A stretch of 63,671 bases of DNA from Flavobacteriaceae bacterium (GCA_017852395.1 JAFMLE010000011.1:1-63671); one strand, 5' to 3'; shown: positions 19,355-28,618, counted from the stretch's first letter. The notes: a model not told the origin generated them from the sequence alone. Made by a program: numbers and translations.

Positions 19355-20317
19355 CTAAAAGGTATCATCAAATAAGGTTTCGATAAAAGTCATCGAGTCG
19401 AAGAGTTGTAAATCCTCCATTCCTTCTCCCACACCAATATATTTGACCGGTATTTGAAATTGATCAGAAATACCCATAACTACACCCCCTTTTGCCGTAC
19501 CATCTAGTTTGGTTATCGCTAAGGCGTTGACATCTGTGGCTGCGGTAAATTGCTTGGCTTGTTCAAATGCATTTTGTCCTGTAGAACCGTCCAATACGAG
19601 GAGTATCTCATGGGGTGCACCAGGAACAATTTTGTCCATTACCCTTTTTACTTTACTCAGCTCGTTCATTAAGTTTACTTTATTATGCAATCGGCCAGCC
19701 GTATCAATAAAGACAATATCAGCTTGTTGCGCTACTGCAGATTGGAGGGTGTCAAATGCTACCGAAGCAGGATCGCTACCCATTTCTTGCTTGACTAAAG
19801 ATACCCCAACACGGTCTGCCCATATCTGCAGTTGATCGATGGCACCTGCTCTAAAAGTATCGGCGGCACCAAGGAGTACTTTTTTCCCTGCTTGTTTATA
19901 ATGATGGGCCAATTTTCCAATTGTGGTCGTTTTGCCAACTCCGTTGACACCGACAACCATTACGATTTGCGGACTATTTGGTAACGGAGCATCAAATGCT
20001 TGTGGAACACTTGGGTTGGAGTGTTTTAATATTTTGGTGATTTCTTCTTGCATTATCTGACCCAAGGCATCCGTGCCCAAAAACTTATCTTTGGCCACAC
20101 GTGCTTCTAGGGCTTCTATAATTTTGATGGTGGTTGCTACACCAACATCCGAACGGATTAGCACCTCTTCAAGCTCATCGAGCAAATCGTCATCGACTTT
20201 ACTTTTGCCGATTATGGCGGTTCCTAGTTTAGAAAAAAAAGATTTTTTGGTTTGAGACAGACCTGCCTCCAACTGCTTCTTTTGAGGGGATGTAAATAAT
20301 GAGCGTAGTCGGTTCAT
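19355..20317 (-). CDS. ftsY: Signal recognition particle receptor FtsY
   Basis: 320 residues from ATG 20317. The receptor GTPase pairs with Ffh to bring ribosomes making membrane proteins to the translocon. The N domain covers about 15–105. The G domain has the P-loop GVNGVGKT (123–130), the DTFRAGA motif (153–159), DTAGR and the TKLDGTAKGG motif near the end. The acidic A domain of the Escherichia coli protein is absent, as is usual in many bacteria. The frame can be opened at a TTG at 20338, but that codon lies inside a hairpin; ATG 20317 follows the hairpin's U-tract by only 3 bases. It follows DUF4295 in the usual order for this group. Confidence 0.96.
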   Translation of the reverse strand: MNRLRSLFTSPQKKQLEAGLSQTKKSFFSKLGTAIIGKSKVDDDLLDELEEVLIRSDVGVATTIKIIEALEARVAKDKFLGTDALGQIMQEEITKILKHSNPSVPQAFDAPLPNSPQIVMVVGVNGVGKTTTIGKLAHHYKQAGKKVLLGAADTFRAGAIDQLQIWADRVGVSLVKQEMGSDPASVAFDTLQSAVAQQADIVFIDTAGRLHNKVNLMNELSKVKRVMDKIVPGAPHEILLVLDGSTGQNAFEQAKQFTAATDVNALAITKLDGTAKGGVVMGISDQFQIPVKYIGVGEGMEDLQLFDSMTFIETLFDDTF

Positions 20318-20322
20318 AGCAA

Positions 20323-20352
20323 AAAAAAAGCTACTCAAAAGTAGCTTTTTTT
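20323..20352 (-). terminator. Intrinsic terminator between DUF4295 and ftsY, abutting the ftsY start codon
   Basis: A perfect 12-base stem (20323–20334 with 20341–20352) has a 6-base loop and a run of nine T on the minus strand. Read on the minus strand it ends the rpmB–rpmG–DUF4295 transcript. The T-run ends 3 bases before the ftsY ATG (20317). The hairpin is symmetrical and could work both ways. Confidence 0.85.
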
Positions 20353-20369
20353 ATCCATATTATTTGGGC

Positions 20370-20522
20370 TTATTTCTTGTTTAGCCATTCATTGGCCAAA
20401 TCAGGCGATATAATTGTCTCAACAAAAGTGTATCCACTATTGTCCTCTTTTTTGACCATCTTGATTGCTTTGGTCAAACGCTTGGAGCCTGTTTGTAAGG
20501 TTGCTACAGATTTCTTTGCCAT
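20370..20522 (-). CDS. DUF4295 family small basic protein
   Basis: 50 residues (MAKKSVATLQTG... ...DLANEWLNKK), Lys-rich, read directly from the minus strand. DUF4295 proteins are found in Bacteroidota next to the ribosomal protein genes for L28 and L33. The 2-base gap to rpmG and the shared promoter suggest a ribosome-linked role, but the function has not been assigned as far as I know. The stop lies 17 bases before the terminator. Confidence 0.9.
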   Translation of the reverse strand: MAKKSVATLQTGSKRLTKAIKMVKKEDNSGYTFVETIISPDLANEWLNKK

Positions 20523-20524
20523 GA

Positions 20525-20707
20525 TTATTTAATTTCTTTATGAACAGTCATACGCTTAAGGATGGGATTAAATTTTTTAATCTCCATACGATCAGGCGTA
20601 TTTTTTTTGTTTTTAGTAGTAATATAACGAGATGTTCCTGGCATACCAGATTCTTTATGCTCGGTACATTCTAATATTACTTGAACGCGGTTTCCTTTCT
20701 TAGCCAT
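20525..20707 (-). CDS. rpmG: 50S ribosomal protein L33
   Basis: 60 residues. The sequence ([18 protein letters not shown], then [20 protein letters not shown] and the end RMTVHKEIK) is a clear L33. Only one Cys is present near residue 14, so the zinc-binding Cys pairs are lacking; this is the zinc-independent form. It lies in the rpmB–rpmG–DUF4295 operon, 7 bases after rpmB and 2 bases before DUF4295. Confidence 0.97.
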   Translation of the reverse strand: MAKKGNRVQVILECTEHKESGMPGTSRYITTKNKKNTPDRMEIKKFNPILKRMTVHKEIK

Positions 20708-20714
20708 AGTGATA

Positions 20715-20951
20715 TTATTTTAAAACCCCTTGTGCACGTGCTTCTTTAAGCACTGCGGCAATCCCTTTTTTGTTAATCGTCTTAAGGGCTGAAGCCTTAA
20801 GCTTTAGAGTGATCCATTTGTCTTCTTCTGGAATGTAGAAGCGTTTTTTGATCAGATTGATTTCAAAACGACGACGGGTTTTGTTCATCGCATGAGAAAC
20901 GTTGTTCCCAAACATGACTTTTTTACCGGTGATTTCGCAAACTTTTGCCAT
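20715..20951 (-). CDS. rpmB: 50S ribosomal protein L28
   Basis: 78 residues: [20 protein letters not shown], then the basic [12 protein letters not shown] and the strand [15 protein letters not shown]. This is normal L28 length and sequence. It is the first gene of the operon, about 25 bases downstream of the inferred transcription start of the promoter at 20983–21011. Confidence 0.97.
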   Translation of the reverse strand: MAKVCEITGKKVMFGNNVSHAMNKTRRRFEINLIKKRFYIPEEDKWITLKLKASALKTINKKGIAAVLKEARAQGVLK

Positions 20952-20982
20952 TGCTTAAAGTTTAGTCTATTTTAACAGGATG

Positions 20983-21011
20983 CAAATTTACATTATTTTT
21001 TGGTGTATCAA
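20983..21011 (-). promoter_or_regulatory. Bacteroidota-type promoter of rpmB–rpmG–DUF4295
   Basis: On the minus strand a TTG (21011–21009) is followed by 18 bases and then TAAATTTG (20990–20983). This matches the known Bacteroidota consensus TTG, about 17–23 bases, TAnnTTTG. It lies between the cinA stop and the rpmB start, which marks rpmB as the head of its own transcript. Confidence 0.75.
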
Positions 21012-21037
21012 AACTTATTTAAAAATTTGATTGTAAA

Positions 21038-22279
21038 TTATTTTAGTGTTTTAAACAACATTTCAAAGGCTTTATTTACGGTCTTTTGAATCACTCTTTC
21101 GCGGTGATTTCCCATAACAAATCGTTCTGAAAAAACCCCATCTGGTGTTGCGCAAGCAATAAAAACAACTCCTACCGCTTCATGATCATCACCAGCAGTC
21201 GGCCCTGCATTGCCGGTCGTGGCCAGGGCATAATCTGAACCGAAGCGTTTTTGAGCACCAAGTGCCATTGCTTCGGCGACAACTGCACTGACTACCCCAT
21301 GGTGGTCAATGATTGCTTCTGGAACATCCAAAAGTGCTGTTTTTGAGGGCGTAGCATAGGCGACAGCGCTTCCTTTAAAAAATGCTGAGACACCAGCATG
21401 AGAAGTAATTCTTGCTGCTATGGCACCACCGGTACAACTTTCAGCACAAGCCATTGTTTTGTTTAGGGCAATCAATCGTGCTCCGATCAATACTTCGATG
21501 GGTTGCTCTTCGTCTTCACCATAATAGATGTCTTCTATTAGAGGGATTAGCGTATTGATTTGCATCGCCATTTCGGTTTGTATTTGCTTCTCGTCATTAC
21601 CCTTTATGGACAACCGTAGGCGAACCCTACCAAGGCTTGGTAAATAGGCGAGTTTGATGTGCTTAGGCAATTGGTTTTCCCAAATCGAAACCCGCTCAGC
21701 AATGACACTTTCGCCCAAGCCATAGGTCATAACCGTCTTATGCATTATGTAGGGGCGTTCAAATTTCTCTTGTAAGGCCGGAACAATTGCATCTGAAATC
21801 AATGCTTTCATTTCATAAGGCACTCCAGGTAATGCGACTACTACTTTTTGATCTTTTTCAAACCACATAGCTGGAGCTGTACCGTACTCATTTTTAAAAA
21901 TTCGGGCATTTTTAGGTAAAAAGGCTTGCTCACGATTTAGATCACTGATGGGCGTGGCTACATATTTTTTGAACAAGGTCTCGATGTGTTGTAAAATTTC
22001 GGGGTACCAAATCAGCGAATCTCCAAAATATCGGGTAAGTACATGTTTGGTAATGTCATCATTGGTGGGACCTAGACCCCCTGTGATGAGTATAATCTCT
22101 GCCCTTTCTAGAGCTTGATCCAATGTGTTTGTTATCGCGTCAGCATCATCGGATATGGACGTAATTTGAACCACCTCAACGCCAATTTTATTAAGGGCCT
22201 TAGCCAAAAAAACGGCGTTGGTATTGACGATTTGACCGATTAGGATTTCGTCTCCTATGGTTATGAGTTCTGCACGCAT
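21038..22279 (-). CDS. cinA: CinA family protein (nicotinamide-nucleotide amidase/competence-damage inducible)
   Basis: 413 residues, with both domains. The N-terminal molybdopterin-binding-like (COG1058) domain begins MRAELITIGDEILIGQIVNTN and has LITGGLGPTNDD near 66–77. The C-terminal CinA deamidase domain has ACAESCTGGAIAARIT around 275–290 and TTGNAGPTAGDD near 360. The family converts NMN to NaMN (PncC activity) and may also hydrolyse ADP-ribose, so it works in pyridine nucleotide recycling. It starts 1 base after the FAH gene ends and is followed by the rpmB promoter. Confidence 0.94.
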   Translation of the reverse strand: MRAELITIGDEILIGQIVNTNAVFLAKALNKIGVEVVQITSISDDADAITNTLDQALERAEIILITGGLGPTNDDITKHVLTRYFGDSLIWYPEILQHIETLFKKYVATPISDLNREQAFLPKNARIFKNEYGTAPAMWFEKDQKVVVALPGVPYEMKALISDAIVPALQEKFERPYIMHKTVMTYGLGESVIAERVSIWENQLPKHIKLAYLPSLGRVRLRLSIKGNDEKQIQTEMAMQINTLIPLIEDIYYGEDEEQPIEVLIGARLIALNKTMACAESCTGGAIAARITSHAGVSAFFKGSAVAYATPSKTALLDVPEAIIDHHGVVSAVVAEAMALGAQKRFGSDYALATTGNAGPTAGDDHEAVGVVFIACATPDGVFSERFVMGNHRERVIQKTVNKAFEMLFKTLK

Positions 22280-22280
22280 T

Positions 22281-22892
22281 TTATTTGACTTTAACCATTA
22301 GTGCGGGGCGTCCTTCTATAAACCCTTCTAAAACATCTTCTTGCTGAACGGGGCCTACTCCAGCAGGGGTTCCTGTAAACAATAGATCGCCAATCTTGAG
22401 AGTAAAATATTCTGAAACATGAGCGATAAGCGCATCGATGTCCCACAGCATTTGTGCTGTGTTGCCGTACTGAACCGTTTGCCCATTTTTTCTTAACTCG
22501 AAGTTGATGTTTTTGAGGTTTTCAAATGAAGTTTTATCAAACCACGTGCCCAATACCGTTGCACCGTCAAAAGACTTTGCCTTTTCCCAAGGTAGTCCTT
22601 TGGCCTTTAGTTTGGCTTGAAGGTCGCGTGCAGTAAAATCGATTCCCAGGCCAATTTCTTGATAATATTTGTGAGCAAATTTGGGCTGTATGTGCTTTCC
22701 GATGCGGTTGATTCGCACGACAATTTCTATTTCATGATGTACATCTTGTGAAAAATGGGGCAGATAAAACGGATGGTCTTTCTGTCCTATAGTAGTGTCT
22801 GGTTTGATAAATACCACAGGGTCTTCAGGGCGTTCATTCTGAAGTTCTTCAATGTGATTTGCATAGTTTCTACCGATGCAGATGATTTTCAT
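22281..22892 (-). CDS. Fumarylacetoacetate hydrolase (FAH) family protein
   Basis: 203 residues, the short single-domain form. Metal-binding and catalytic motifs are present: HHEIEIVVRI (about 52–61), the GLGIDFTARDLQ strand, and LLFTGTPAGVGPV near the C-terminus. The family includes acylpyruvate hydrolases and oxaloacetate tautomerases or decarboxylases; the real substrate cannot be chosen from sequence. It lies 5 bases after the exonuclease gene ends and 1 base before cinA begins. Confidence 0.9.
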   Translation of the reverse strand: MKIICIGRNYANHIEELQNERPEDPVVFIKPDTTIGQKDHPFYLPHFSQDVHHEIEIVVRINRIGKHIQPKFAHKYYQEIGLGIDFTARDLQAKLKAKGLPWEKAKSFDGATVLGTWFDKTSFENLKNINFELRKNGQTVQYGNTAQMLWDIDALIAHVSEYFTLKIGDLLFTGTPAGVGPVQQEDVLEGFIEGRPALMVKVK

Positions 22893-22897
22893 ATGGA

Positions 22898-23668
22898 TCA
22901 GCTATTATTGAACTTACGCAGGCGGATTTGGGTTAGTATTTTTTTGGTATATCTGGGAAAATCAGCGTTCATAAGCCAACCAAAGTATCCAGGCTCTTGG
23001 TCGAGAATTTCTTCTACGGTTTTTCCTTTGTGTTTGCCAAACGAAAAACACTCTTGTCCTTGTTTATTATAACTTATAAAGCCTGCAAAATCGGCTGATT
23101 TACGTTGTGTTGCGAAGTTGCTTAATCCCAAAATATCTTCGGGCAAGTCTTGATATCGATCGAGCTGTGCGAGCAGTACTTCATGAGTGGCCTGAGTATC
23201 TGCCATGGCGGAATGGGCATTGTCCAAATCTTTTTGACAATAAAATTTGAACGCCGCCGTAAGGGTTCGCTGCTCCATCTTGTGAAAAATAGTTTGCACA
23301 TCTACGGTTTTGACATTTTTGAAATCAAAATCGATATCTGCTCTAAGAAATTCTTCGGCAAGCAATGGGATATCAAAACGGTCTGAATTGTACCCCGCCA
23401 AATCACAATCTCTTATAAAATCCCTAATCGTACCTGCCAACATTCTAAAAGTGGGTGCGTCAGCCACTTTTTCGTCCGTAATGCCATGCACCGCCGCAGC
23501 TTCTAGAGGTATTGGACATTCGGGGTTGACCAACCAAAGTTTTTCTTCTACACTCCCGTCGGGTTTTCTTTTCAGAATTGCAATTTCGACAATGCGATCA
23601 TTGGCGATATTGATTCCGGTGGTTTCAAGATCAAAAAAACAAAGCGGTCGTGTAAGTGTCAGTGCCAT
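22898..23668 (-). CDS. 3'-5' exonuclease of the DEDD (DnaQ) family
   Basis: 256 residues. Exo I motif is FFDLETTGINIANDRIVEIA (12–31), with Asp14 and Glu16 as metal ligands; exo II is YNSDRFDIPLL near 95; exo III is DNAHSAMADTQATHEVL around 148–164, giving the H-x-D pattern of DEDDh enzymes. A C-terminal part of about 60 residues includes FSFGKHKGKTVEEIL, a small domain often appended to DnaQ-like exonucleases in Bacteroidota. Likely a DNA repair or proofreading nuclease. It starts 3 bases after E2 ends. Confidence 0.92.
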   Translation of the reverse strand: MALTLTRPLCFFDLETTGINIANDRIVEIAILKRKPDGSVEEKLWLVNPECPIPLEAAAVHGITDEKVADAPTFRMLAGTIRDFIRDCDLAGYNSDRFDIPLLAEEFLRADIDFDFKNVKTVDVQTIFHKMEQRTLTAAFKFYCQKDLDNAHSAMADTQATHEVLLAQLDRYQDLPEDILGLSNFATQRKSADFAGFISYNKQGQECFSFGKHKGKTVEEILDQEPGYFGWLMNADFPRYTKKILTQIRLRKFNNS

Positions 23669-23671
23669 GGG

Positions 23672-25036
23672 TTAGAAGGGTAAGGGTTCGTTCCAATTTT
23701 CGAGATACTGCGCTACATTTTTTACAAATTGGCCGCCCATTGCACCATTTATAATCCGGTGGTCATAACTGTGGGAGAGGATGAGTTTTTTTCGTATTCC
23801 GATAAAATCTCCTTGTGGAGTTTCAATCACAGCGGGCATTTTTCGTATAACCCCAATGGCCAAAATACCAACTTGAGGTTGATTGATAATGGGTGTGCCC
23901 ATCACCGATCCAAAATTACCAACATTGGTTACCGTATAGGTACCCCCTTGAATTTCGTCGGGCTTTAGCGTATTGGTTCTTGCACGGAGTGCTAAGTCGT
24001 TTACTGCTTTGGTCAATCCAATCAAATTTAGGTGATCGGCGTTCTTAATCACGGGTACAATTAGGTTGCCATCGGCTAGTGAAGTCGCCATTCCTAGATT
24101 GATTGCTCCTTTCTGAATGATACGGGTTCCGTCAATAGCACTGTTTAGCATTGGAAAATCGCGCAATGCTTTGATGACGGCCATCATAAAGAGTGGTGTA
24201 AAGGTGAGTTTTTCTTGGGTGCGCTCAAAAAATTTATTTTTTACTTTTTCGCGCCAATCCCAAATGGCGGTAACGTCGGCCTCGACAAATGATTGTACAT
24301 GGGCTGAGGTCGCTTTACTCTTGATCATGTGATCGGCGATCAATTTGCCCATTCGGGACATTTCGATAATTTGATCTTGACCTTGAGGAATGGATTTTGG
24401 GGGCGTGTATGTGGCCACAGGCTCTGTTGACTTGGGTTCTATGCCTGCTGGGGCTGCCGTAGCTTTCGACTGGGGTTTTGATGTTCTGTTTTCTAGGTAA
24501 AGTAGTATGTCGTGTTTGGTTACTCTACCTGCTTTACCTGTTCCGTTTATGGCATCTAATTCTTGCTGACCAATTCCTTCTTTTTGGGCAATGTTTTTTA
24601 CTAAAGGTGAGTAAAAACGCGTCGATGAATTTTCGATGGGTTCGTGCGTGGCGGTGTAACGCTCTTGAATGATTTCCAACTCATTTTCGAGCTGGTTTAC
24701 GACAGGAGTTTCTTTCGGGGTTTCAATCACAGGGGTGGGTTGCGGTTCTTCGAGCGTCTTAACGGCTGTTTCGTCGGGGGTCTCTGAAGTATCCCCCTGC
24801 GTTTGAATGACTGCCAATACTTCACCGACTTTGGCCACACCGTCAACTTCAAACTTCTTTTCTACCAATACACCTGCTACTTCAGAAGGGACGTCGGAGT
24901 CTACCTTATCGGTGGCAATTTCAACAACAGCTTCATCAACAGCAATAGTATCACCAACTTCTTTAAGCCAGCTTGTGATGGTTGCTTCGGCAACACTTTC
25001 ACCCATTTTTGGGAGCTTTAGTAAGTAGGTACCCAT
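23672..25036 (-). CDS. 2-oxo acid dehydrogenase E2 (dihydrolipoamide acyltransferase), probably branched-chain type
   Basis: 454 residues. One lipoyl domain (1–76) carries the lipoylated Lys44 in EIATDKVDSDVPSE. A Thr/Pro/Glu-rich linker follows (about 78–120), then a peripheral subunit-binding domain (about 137–180, SPLVKNIAQKEGI) and a catalytic domain from about 215. The motif that is HxxxDG in most E2 enzymes reads HRIING here (His426, Asn430), with Asp changed to Asn. E2 passes the acyl group from E1 to CoA. No E1 or E3 gene is adjacent. Branched-chain specificity is a guess from overall similarity. A TACCTTTG element at 25055–25062 (minus strand) is a possible -7 box. Confidence 0.9.
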   Translation of the reverse strand: MGTYLLKLPKMGESVAEATITSWLKEVGDTIAVDEAVVEIATDKVDSDVPSEVAGVLVEKKFEVDGVAKVGEVLAVIQTQGDTSETPDETAVKTLEEPQPTPVIETPKETPVVNQLENELEIIQERYTATHEPIENSSTRFYSPLVKNIAQKEGIGQQELDAINGTGKAGRVTKHDILLYLENRTSKPQSKATAAPAGIEPKSTEPVATYTPPKSIPQGQDQIIEMSRMGKLIADHMIKSKATSAHVQSFVEADVTAIWDWREKVKNKFFERTQEKLTFTPLFMMAVIKALRDFPMLNSAIDGTRIIQKGAINLGMATSLADGNLIVPVIKNADHLNLIGLTKAVNDLALRARTNTLKPDEIQGGTYTVTNVGNFGSVMGTPIINQPQVGILAIGVIRKMPAVIETPQGDFIGIRKKLILSHSYDHRIINGAMGGQFVKNVAQYLENWNEPLPF

Positions 25037-25105
25037 CTGTGTTTATTTTGTTTGCAAAGGTATCAAAATTCTTAGCTCGTTTTGGTTCATTGGTGTTTAA
25101 AATCG

Positions 25106-25723
25106 CTATTCTTTGAGTGCATCTTCGTAGGGAATACGTGTTAAAATACTTCTTCCTAAGGTTACTTCATCGGTGTACTCTAGCTCATCTCCAATAGGGA
25201 TGCCCCTGGAAATAGCCGTAATTTTGACCGCAAAAGGTGCTAATATTTTGTACATATAAAAATTGGTGGTGTCTGCTTCTACGGTTGCGCTCAAGGCAAA
25301 AATCACTTCCTTGATGGTATTTTGCTTGATTTTTTCTACCAAAGACTCCAATGTTAAATCATTGGGGCCTACTCCATCCATTGGCGAAATTATCCCGCCC
25401 AAAACGTGATAATATCCTTTGAACTGCCTTGTATTTTCTATGGCCATGACATCTCTTATGTCTTCGACAACACATATTACTGTGGCATCTCTGTTGGTGT
25501 TTGCACAAATTTCACAAACGGGTTGATCGGATAGATTGTGGCATTTTTGACAAAAATTAATCTGATCTCTAAACTGAGTTAGTGCTTGTGCAAGGTGGTA
25601 GGTGTTGTCTTTTGGTTGTTTGAGTAGGTGCAGCGCCAGTCGCAAAGCAGATCGCTTGCCTATACCCGGAAGTTGGGCAATTTCGTCCACTGCACGCGCC
25701 AATAGTTTGGAAGAAAATTCCAT
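25106..25723 (-). CDS. recR: Recombination protein RecR
   Basis: 205 residues. It loads RecA on gapped DNA with RecF and RecO. The helix-hairpin-helix [20 protein letters not shown] (15–34) is followed by a four-Cys zinc finger ([17 protein letters not shown]), a Toprim domain ([27 protein letters not shown]) and the Walker B-like C-terminal region ending [11 protein letters not shown]. It is divergent from the symporter gene across 65 bases. Confidence 0.97.
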   Translation of the reverse strand: MEFSSKLLARAVDEIAQLPGIGKRSALRLALHLLKQPKDNTYHLAQALTQFRDQINFCQKCHNLSDQPVCEICANTNRDATVICVVEDIRDVMAIENTRQFKGYYHVLGGIISPMDGVGPNDLTLESLVEKIKQNTIKEVIFALSATVEADTTNFYMYKILAPFAVKITAISRGIPIGDELEYTDEVTLGRSILTRIPYEDALKE

Positions 25724-25743
25724 GCCGCAAAATACTAAATAAT

Positions 25744-25770
25744 TTGGTTGGATTGGGTTTTGTATCTTTG
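25744..25770 (+). promoter_or_regulatory. Bacteroidota-type promoter of the sodium:solute symporter gene
   Basis: TTG (25744–25746), 16 bases, then TATCTTTG (25763–25770), a full TAnnTTTG match. The spacer is one base below the usual range. The inferred transcript start leaves a leader of only about 12 bases before ATG 25789. Confidence 0.6.
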
Positions 25771-25788
25771 AGTTTTAAGGATATTTAG

Positions 25789-27249
25789 ATGTTGACACCC
25801 GCACTTATTTTACTGCTTATTGGTGGTTATTTTTTGATACTCATTGGGATTTCATATGCTACAGGAAAAGAAAGCACCAATGCTGTTTTTTTTCAGGCAA
25901 ATAAAAATGCGCCTTGGTATTTGGTCGCATTTGGTATGGTGGGTGCCTCATTATCTGGGGTTACCTTTATCTCGGTTCCGGGTTGGGTAGGTGCTTCTCA
26001 GTTGACTTATTTTCAGGTGGTATTGGGCTATTTGTTGGGTTATTTTGTCGTTGCACTGGTTTTATTGCCCCTTTACTACAGGTATAATATTACCTCCATT
26101 TATGAATATCTTGAGCAGCGTTTTGGTCCACAAAGTCATTTTACGGGTGCTTTGTTTTTCTTTATATCCAGAGTATTGGGTGCTGCATTTAGACTCTTTT
26201 TAGTGGCCTTGGTGATGCAGCAGTACATCTTTGATGCTTGGGGTGTCCCGTTTGAAGTTACCGTTGTATTTTCGATTTTACTAATCTGGTTATATACCCA
26301 TCGCGGTGGTATCAAAACGATTATATGGACCGATACCCTTCAAACTACCCTAATGATCGCTTCTGTTGTTCTTTCTATTTATTATCTCTTGGAAGGCATG
26401 CACTGGTCAATTGGTGACTTTTTTGCTGCACCTCAATTTGAGCAGTATAGCAAAATGTGGGTGACGGACTCTTTTTTGGCTCGAAATCATTTTATAAAAT
26501 CACTTATAGGCGGGGCCTTTATCACCATATGCATGACGGGTTTGGATCAAGATATGATGCAAAAAAATCTGACGTGTAAAACCCAAAAGGAAGCGCAAAA
26601 AAACATGATCGTTTTTAGCTTTGTACTGGTGTTTGTCACCTTGCTTTTTTTATTGTTGGGTATATTATTGTTTAGCTACGCGCAGCAAAAAGGGATTGCA
26701 ATTCCATTGATGGATGGCAGCCCAAAAACGGATTTGTTATTTCCAGAAATTGCGCTGTTTGGTGGCCTGGGGCTCGGTGTGGCAATAACATTTGTTTTGG
26801 GGCTCATTGCGGCGGCCTACAGCAGTGCAGACAGTGCTTTAACATCACTTACAACTTCTTATTGCATTGACATTCTAAAACTGTATCAAAAACCCAAAGA
26901 CCAGCAATTACAAACACGCAAAAGGGTACATATTGGCATGAGTATCATGTTGGTTGTTGTAGTGATTATTTTCAAATATGTGTTGGATCGCAATGTGATC
27001 GATGGGCTACTTACCGTCGCTTCATATACGTATGGCCCTTTGTTGGGCTTGTTTGCATTTGGAATATTTACGCCCTATCAGATCAAAGATCGGTATGTAC
27101 TTTGGGTAGCCCTAAGTGCCGTTGGAATTATTTTTGTGGTGGGACAGCTTCCCAATACGCTTTTGGGAGGATATCAATTGGGGTATGAACTTTTACCCAT
27201 AAATGGATTATTGACTTTCTTGGGGCTGATACTGATTCGTAGAAAGTAG
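25789..27249 (+). CDS. Sodium:solute symporter (SSS family)
   Basis: 486 residues, with about 13 predicted membrane segments from residue 4 ([20 protein letters not shown]) to the C-terminus ([10 protein letters not shown]). Family motifs are visible: [21 protein letters not shown] (about 40–60) and the segment [20 protein letters not shown] near 345–364, which forms the Na2 sodium site. Family members take up sugars, amino acids, nucleosides or vitamins with sodium; the substrate cannot be named. The last 42 bases overlap the convergent CoA-binding gene. Confidence 0.92.
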   Translation: MLTPALILLLIGGYFLILIGISYATGKESTNAVFFQANKNAPWYLVAFGMVGASLSGVTFISVPGWVGASQLTYFQVVLGYLLGYFVVALVLLPLYYRYNITSIYEYLEQRFGPQSHFTGALFFFISRVLGAAFRLFLVALVMQQYIFDAWGVPFEVTVVFSILLIWLYTHRGGIKTIIWTDTLQTTLMIASVVLSIYYLLEGMHWSIGDFFAAPQFEQYSKMWVTDSFLARNHFIKSLIGGAFITICMTGLDQDMMQKNLTCKTQKEAQKNMIVFSFVLVFVTLLFLLLGILLFSYAQQKGIAIPLMDGSPKTDLLFPEIALFGGLGLGVAITFVLGLIAAAYSSADSALTSLTTSYCIDILKLYQKPKDQQLQTRKRVHIGMSIMLVVVVIIFKYVLDRNVIDGLLTVASYTYGPLLGLFAFGIFTPYQIKDRYVLWVALSAVGIIFVVGQLPNTLLGGYQLGYELLPINGLLTFLGLILIRRK

Positions 27250-27594
27250 CACAAGGGTGCAGGCGTTTTCGGTCTTAATCCCTGCTGCTTGAAGTTTTTG
27301 TGTCAACAAGGGATTTTCGGTACCCGGATTAAAAATGACCCGTTTTGGGCGAAGTGCAACAATCGTTTCCCAATACGGCTTTTGGCGCTCAGGTCCAATA
27401 TAGAGACTCACGGTGTGTATGGTGTTTGGTGGAGGCATCTCGGTTGCAATAGGTGTTTGGTCTATAACGCCTGTTTTTGCTCCTACAGCGACTATTTCAA
27501 AACCTTTATGTTGGAGGAGTTTAATGGCCTTGTAGGCATACCTTTCAGGGTTGGTAGAGGCCCCTAGGACTAGGGTTTTGAAAGCGGTTACCAT
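27208..27594 (-). CDS. CoA-binding (Rossmann) domain protein
   Basis: 128 residues from ATG 27594, which overlaps the fabH stop (ATGGTAA), a usual sign of translational coupling. The fold begins with [21 protein letters not shown], the CoA/NAD-binding loop, and contains [10 protein letters not shown]. This matches the short CoA_binding_2 proteins, whose function is not established. Its last 42 bases are shared in antisense with the end of the symporter gene, so the C-terminal tail ([11 protein letters not shown]) is probably dispensable. Confidence 0.85.
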   Translation of the reverse strand: MVTAFKTLVLGASTNPERYAYKAIKLLQHKGFEIVAVGAKTGVIDQTPIATEMPPPNTIHTVSLYIGPERQKPYWETIVALRPKRVIFNPGTENPLLTQKLQAAGIKTENACTLVLLSTNQYQPQESQ

Positions 27595-28595
27595 TTTAAG
27601 ACCGTGCTTCCCCAAGTAAACCCGCTACCAAAAGCCGCCAAAACAACCACGTCGCCTTCATTGAGAAGCCCATCTTCCCAAGCCTCCGTCAATGCGATGG
27701 GTATCGATGCTGCGGTGGTGTTTCCGTATTTCTGAATATTGTTATAAACCTGATCATCTCGAAGTCCAAATTTCTTTTGAACAAACTGCGAAATCCTAAG
27801 GTTGGCCTGATGGGGCACTAACAACTTAATTTGATCGGGGGTCAATTGATTTTTTTCCAAACCTGCGATGATAACCTCACTAAAACGGCGCACCGCATTT
27901 TTAAAAACAAACTGCCCATTCATATGTGGATAATAGGAGGTGTCTTGGGGGTCATTGGCAGCGATGATTTCGGGAACCCAGCGGTTGGTGCTCGGACCAA
28001 TTAGTGAGAGTTCTTCGGCATGCTGCCCTTCGGAGTGCAAATGGCTTGATAAAATACCACGGTCGCTACCCTCATAACGACTGACTACAGCTGCACCTGC
28101 TCCATCTCCAAAAATAACAGACACCCCGCGCCCTCGGGTTGACATGTCCAAACCTCCAGAATGGTTCTCGGCACCAATTACTAATACGTTCTGGTACATC
28201 CCTGTTTTGACAAATTGATCGGCGGTTGCAAGGGCATAGACAAAACCAGAGCATTGGTTTCTGATGTCCATAGCTGGACAAGTCGGAATTTGTAGCATTT
28301 CTTGAACCAATACTCCAGAACCGGGAAAATAATAATCGGGGCTGAGCGTGGCAAAAAGAATCAAATCGATGTCTTGGGGAGTAAGTCTGGCACGTTCTAG
28401 AGCAATTTTTGCTGCTTTAACACCCATAACTGCAGTAGTGTTACCGTCGCCTTTTTTGATGTGTCGGCGGGTTTCTATTCCCGTACGTTCGATGATCCAT
28501 TCGTTAGATGTGTCCATAACTTTGGACAGGTCATCATTGGTCACAACATTTTCGGGTACATATTTCCCAAGTCCACTGATAATCGATTGATTCAT
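27588..28595 (-). CDS. fabH: 3-oxoacyl-ACP synthase III (FabH)
   Basis: 335 residues. It condenses acetyl-CoA or branched acyl-CoA primers with malonyl-ACP to begin fatty acid synthesis. The catalytic triad is clear: Cys115 (RNQCSGFVY), His258 (VPHQANLRI) and Asn288 (GNTTAASIP). A flavobacterium would be expected to use branched primers, which fits the nearby E2 gene only loosely. The start lies 23 bases downstream of a strong hairpin. Confidence 0.93.
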   Translation of the reverse strand: MNQSIISGLGKYVPENVVTNDDLSKVMDTSNEWIIERTGIETRRHIKKGDGNTTAVMGVKAAKIALERARLTPQDIDLILFATLSPDYYFPGSGVLVQEMLQIPTCPAMDIRNQCSGFVYALATADQFVKTGMYQNVLVIGAENHSGGLDMSTRGRGVSVIFGDGAGAAVVSRYEGSDRGILSSHLHSEGQHAEELSLIGPSTNRWVPEIIAANDPQDTSYYPHMNGQFVFKNAVRRFSEVIIAGLEKNQLTPDQIKLLVPHQANLRISQFVQKKFGLRDDQVYNNIQKYGNTTAASIPIALTEAWEDGLLNEGDVVVLAAFGSGFTWGSTVLKW

Positions 28596-28618
28596 ATTTT
28601 TTTTTTACAATATAAAAA

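Noticed and set aside
20318-20338. ftsY start at TTG 20338
   Set aside because: The codon lies inside the terminator hairpin; ATG 20317 gives a normal N domain.
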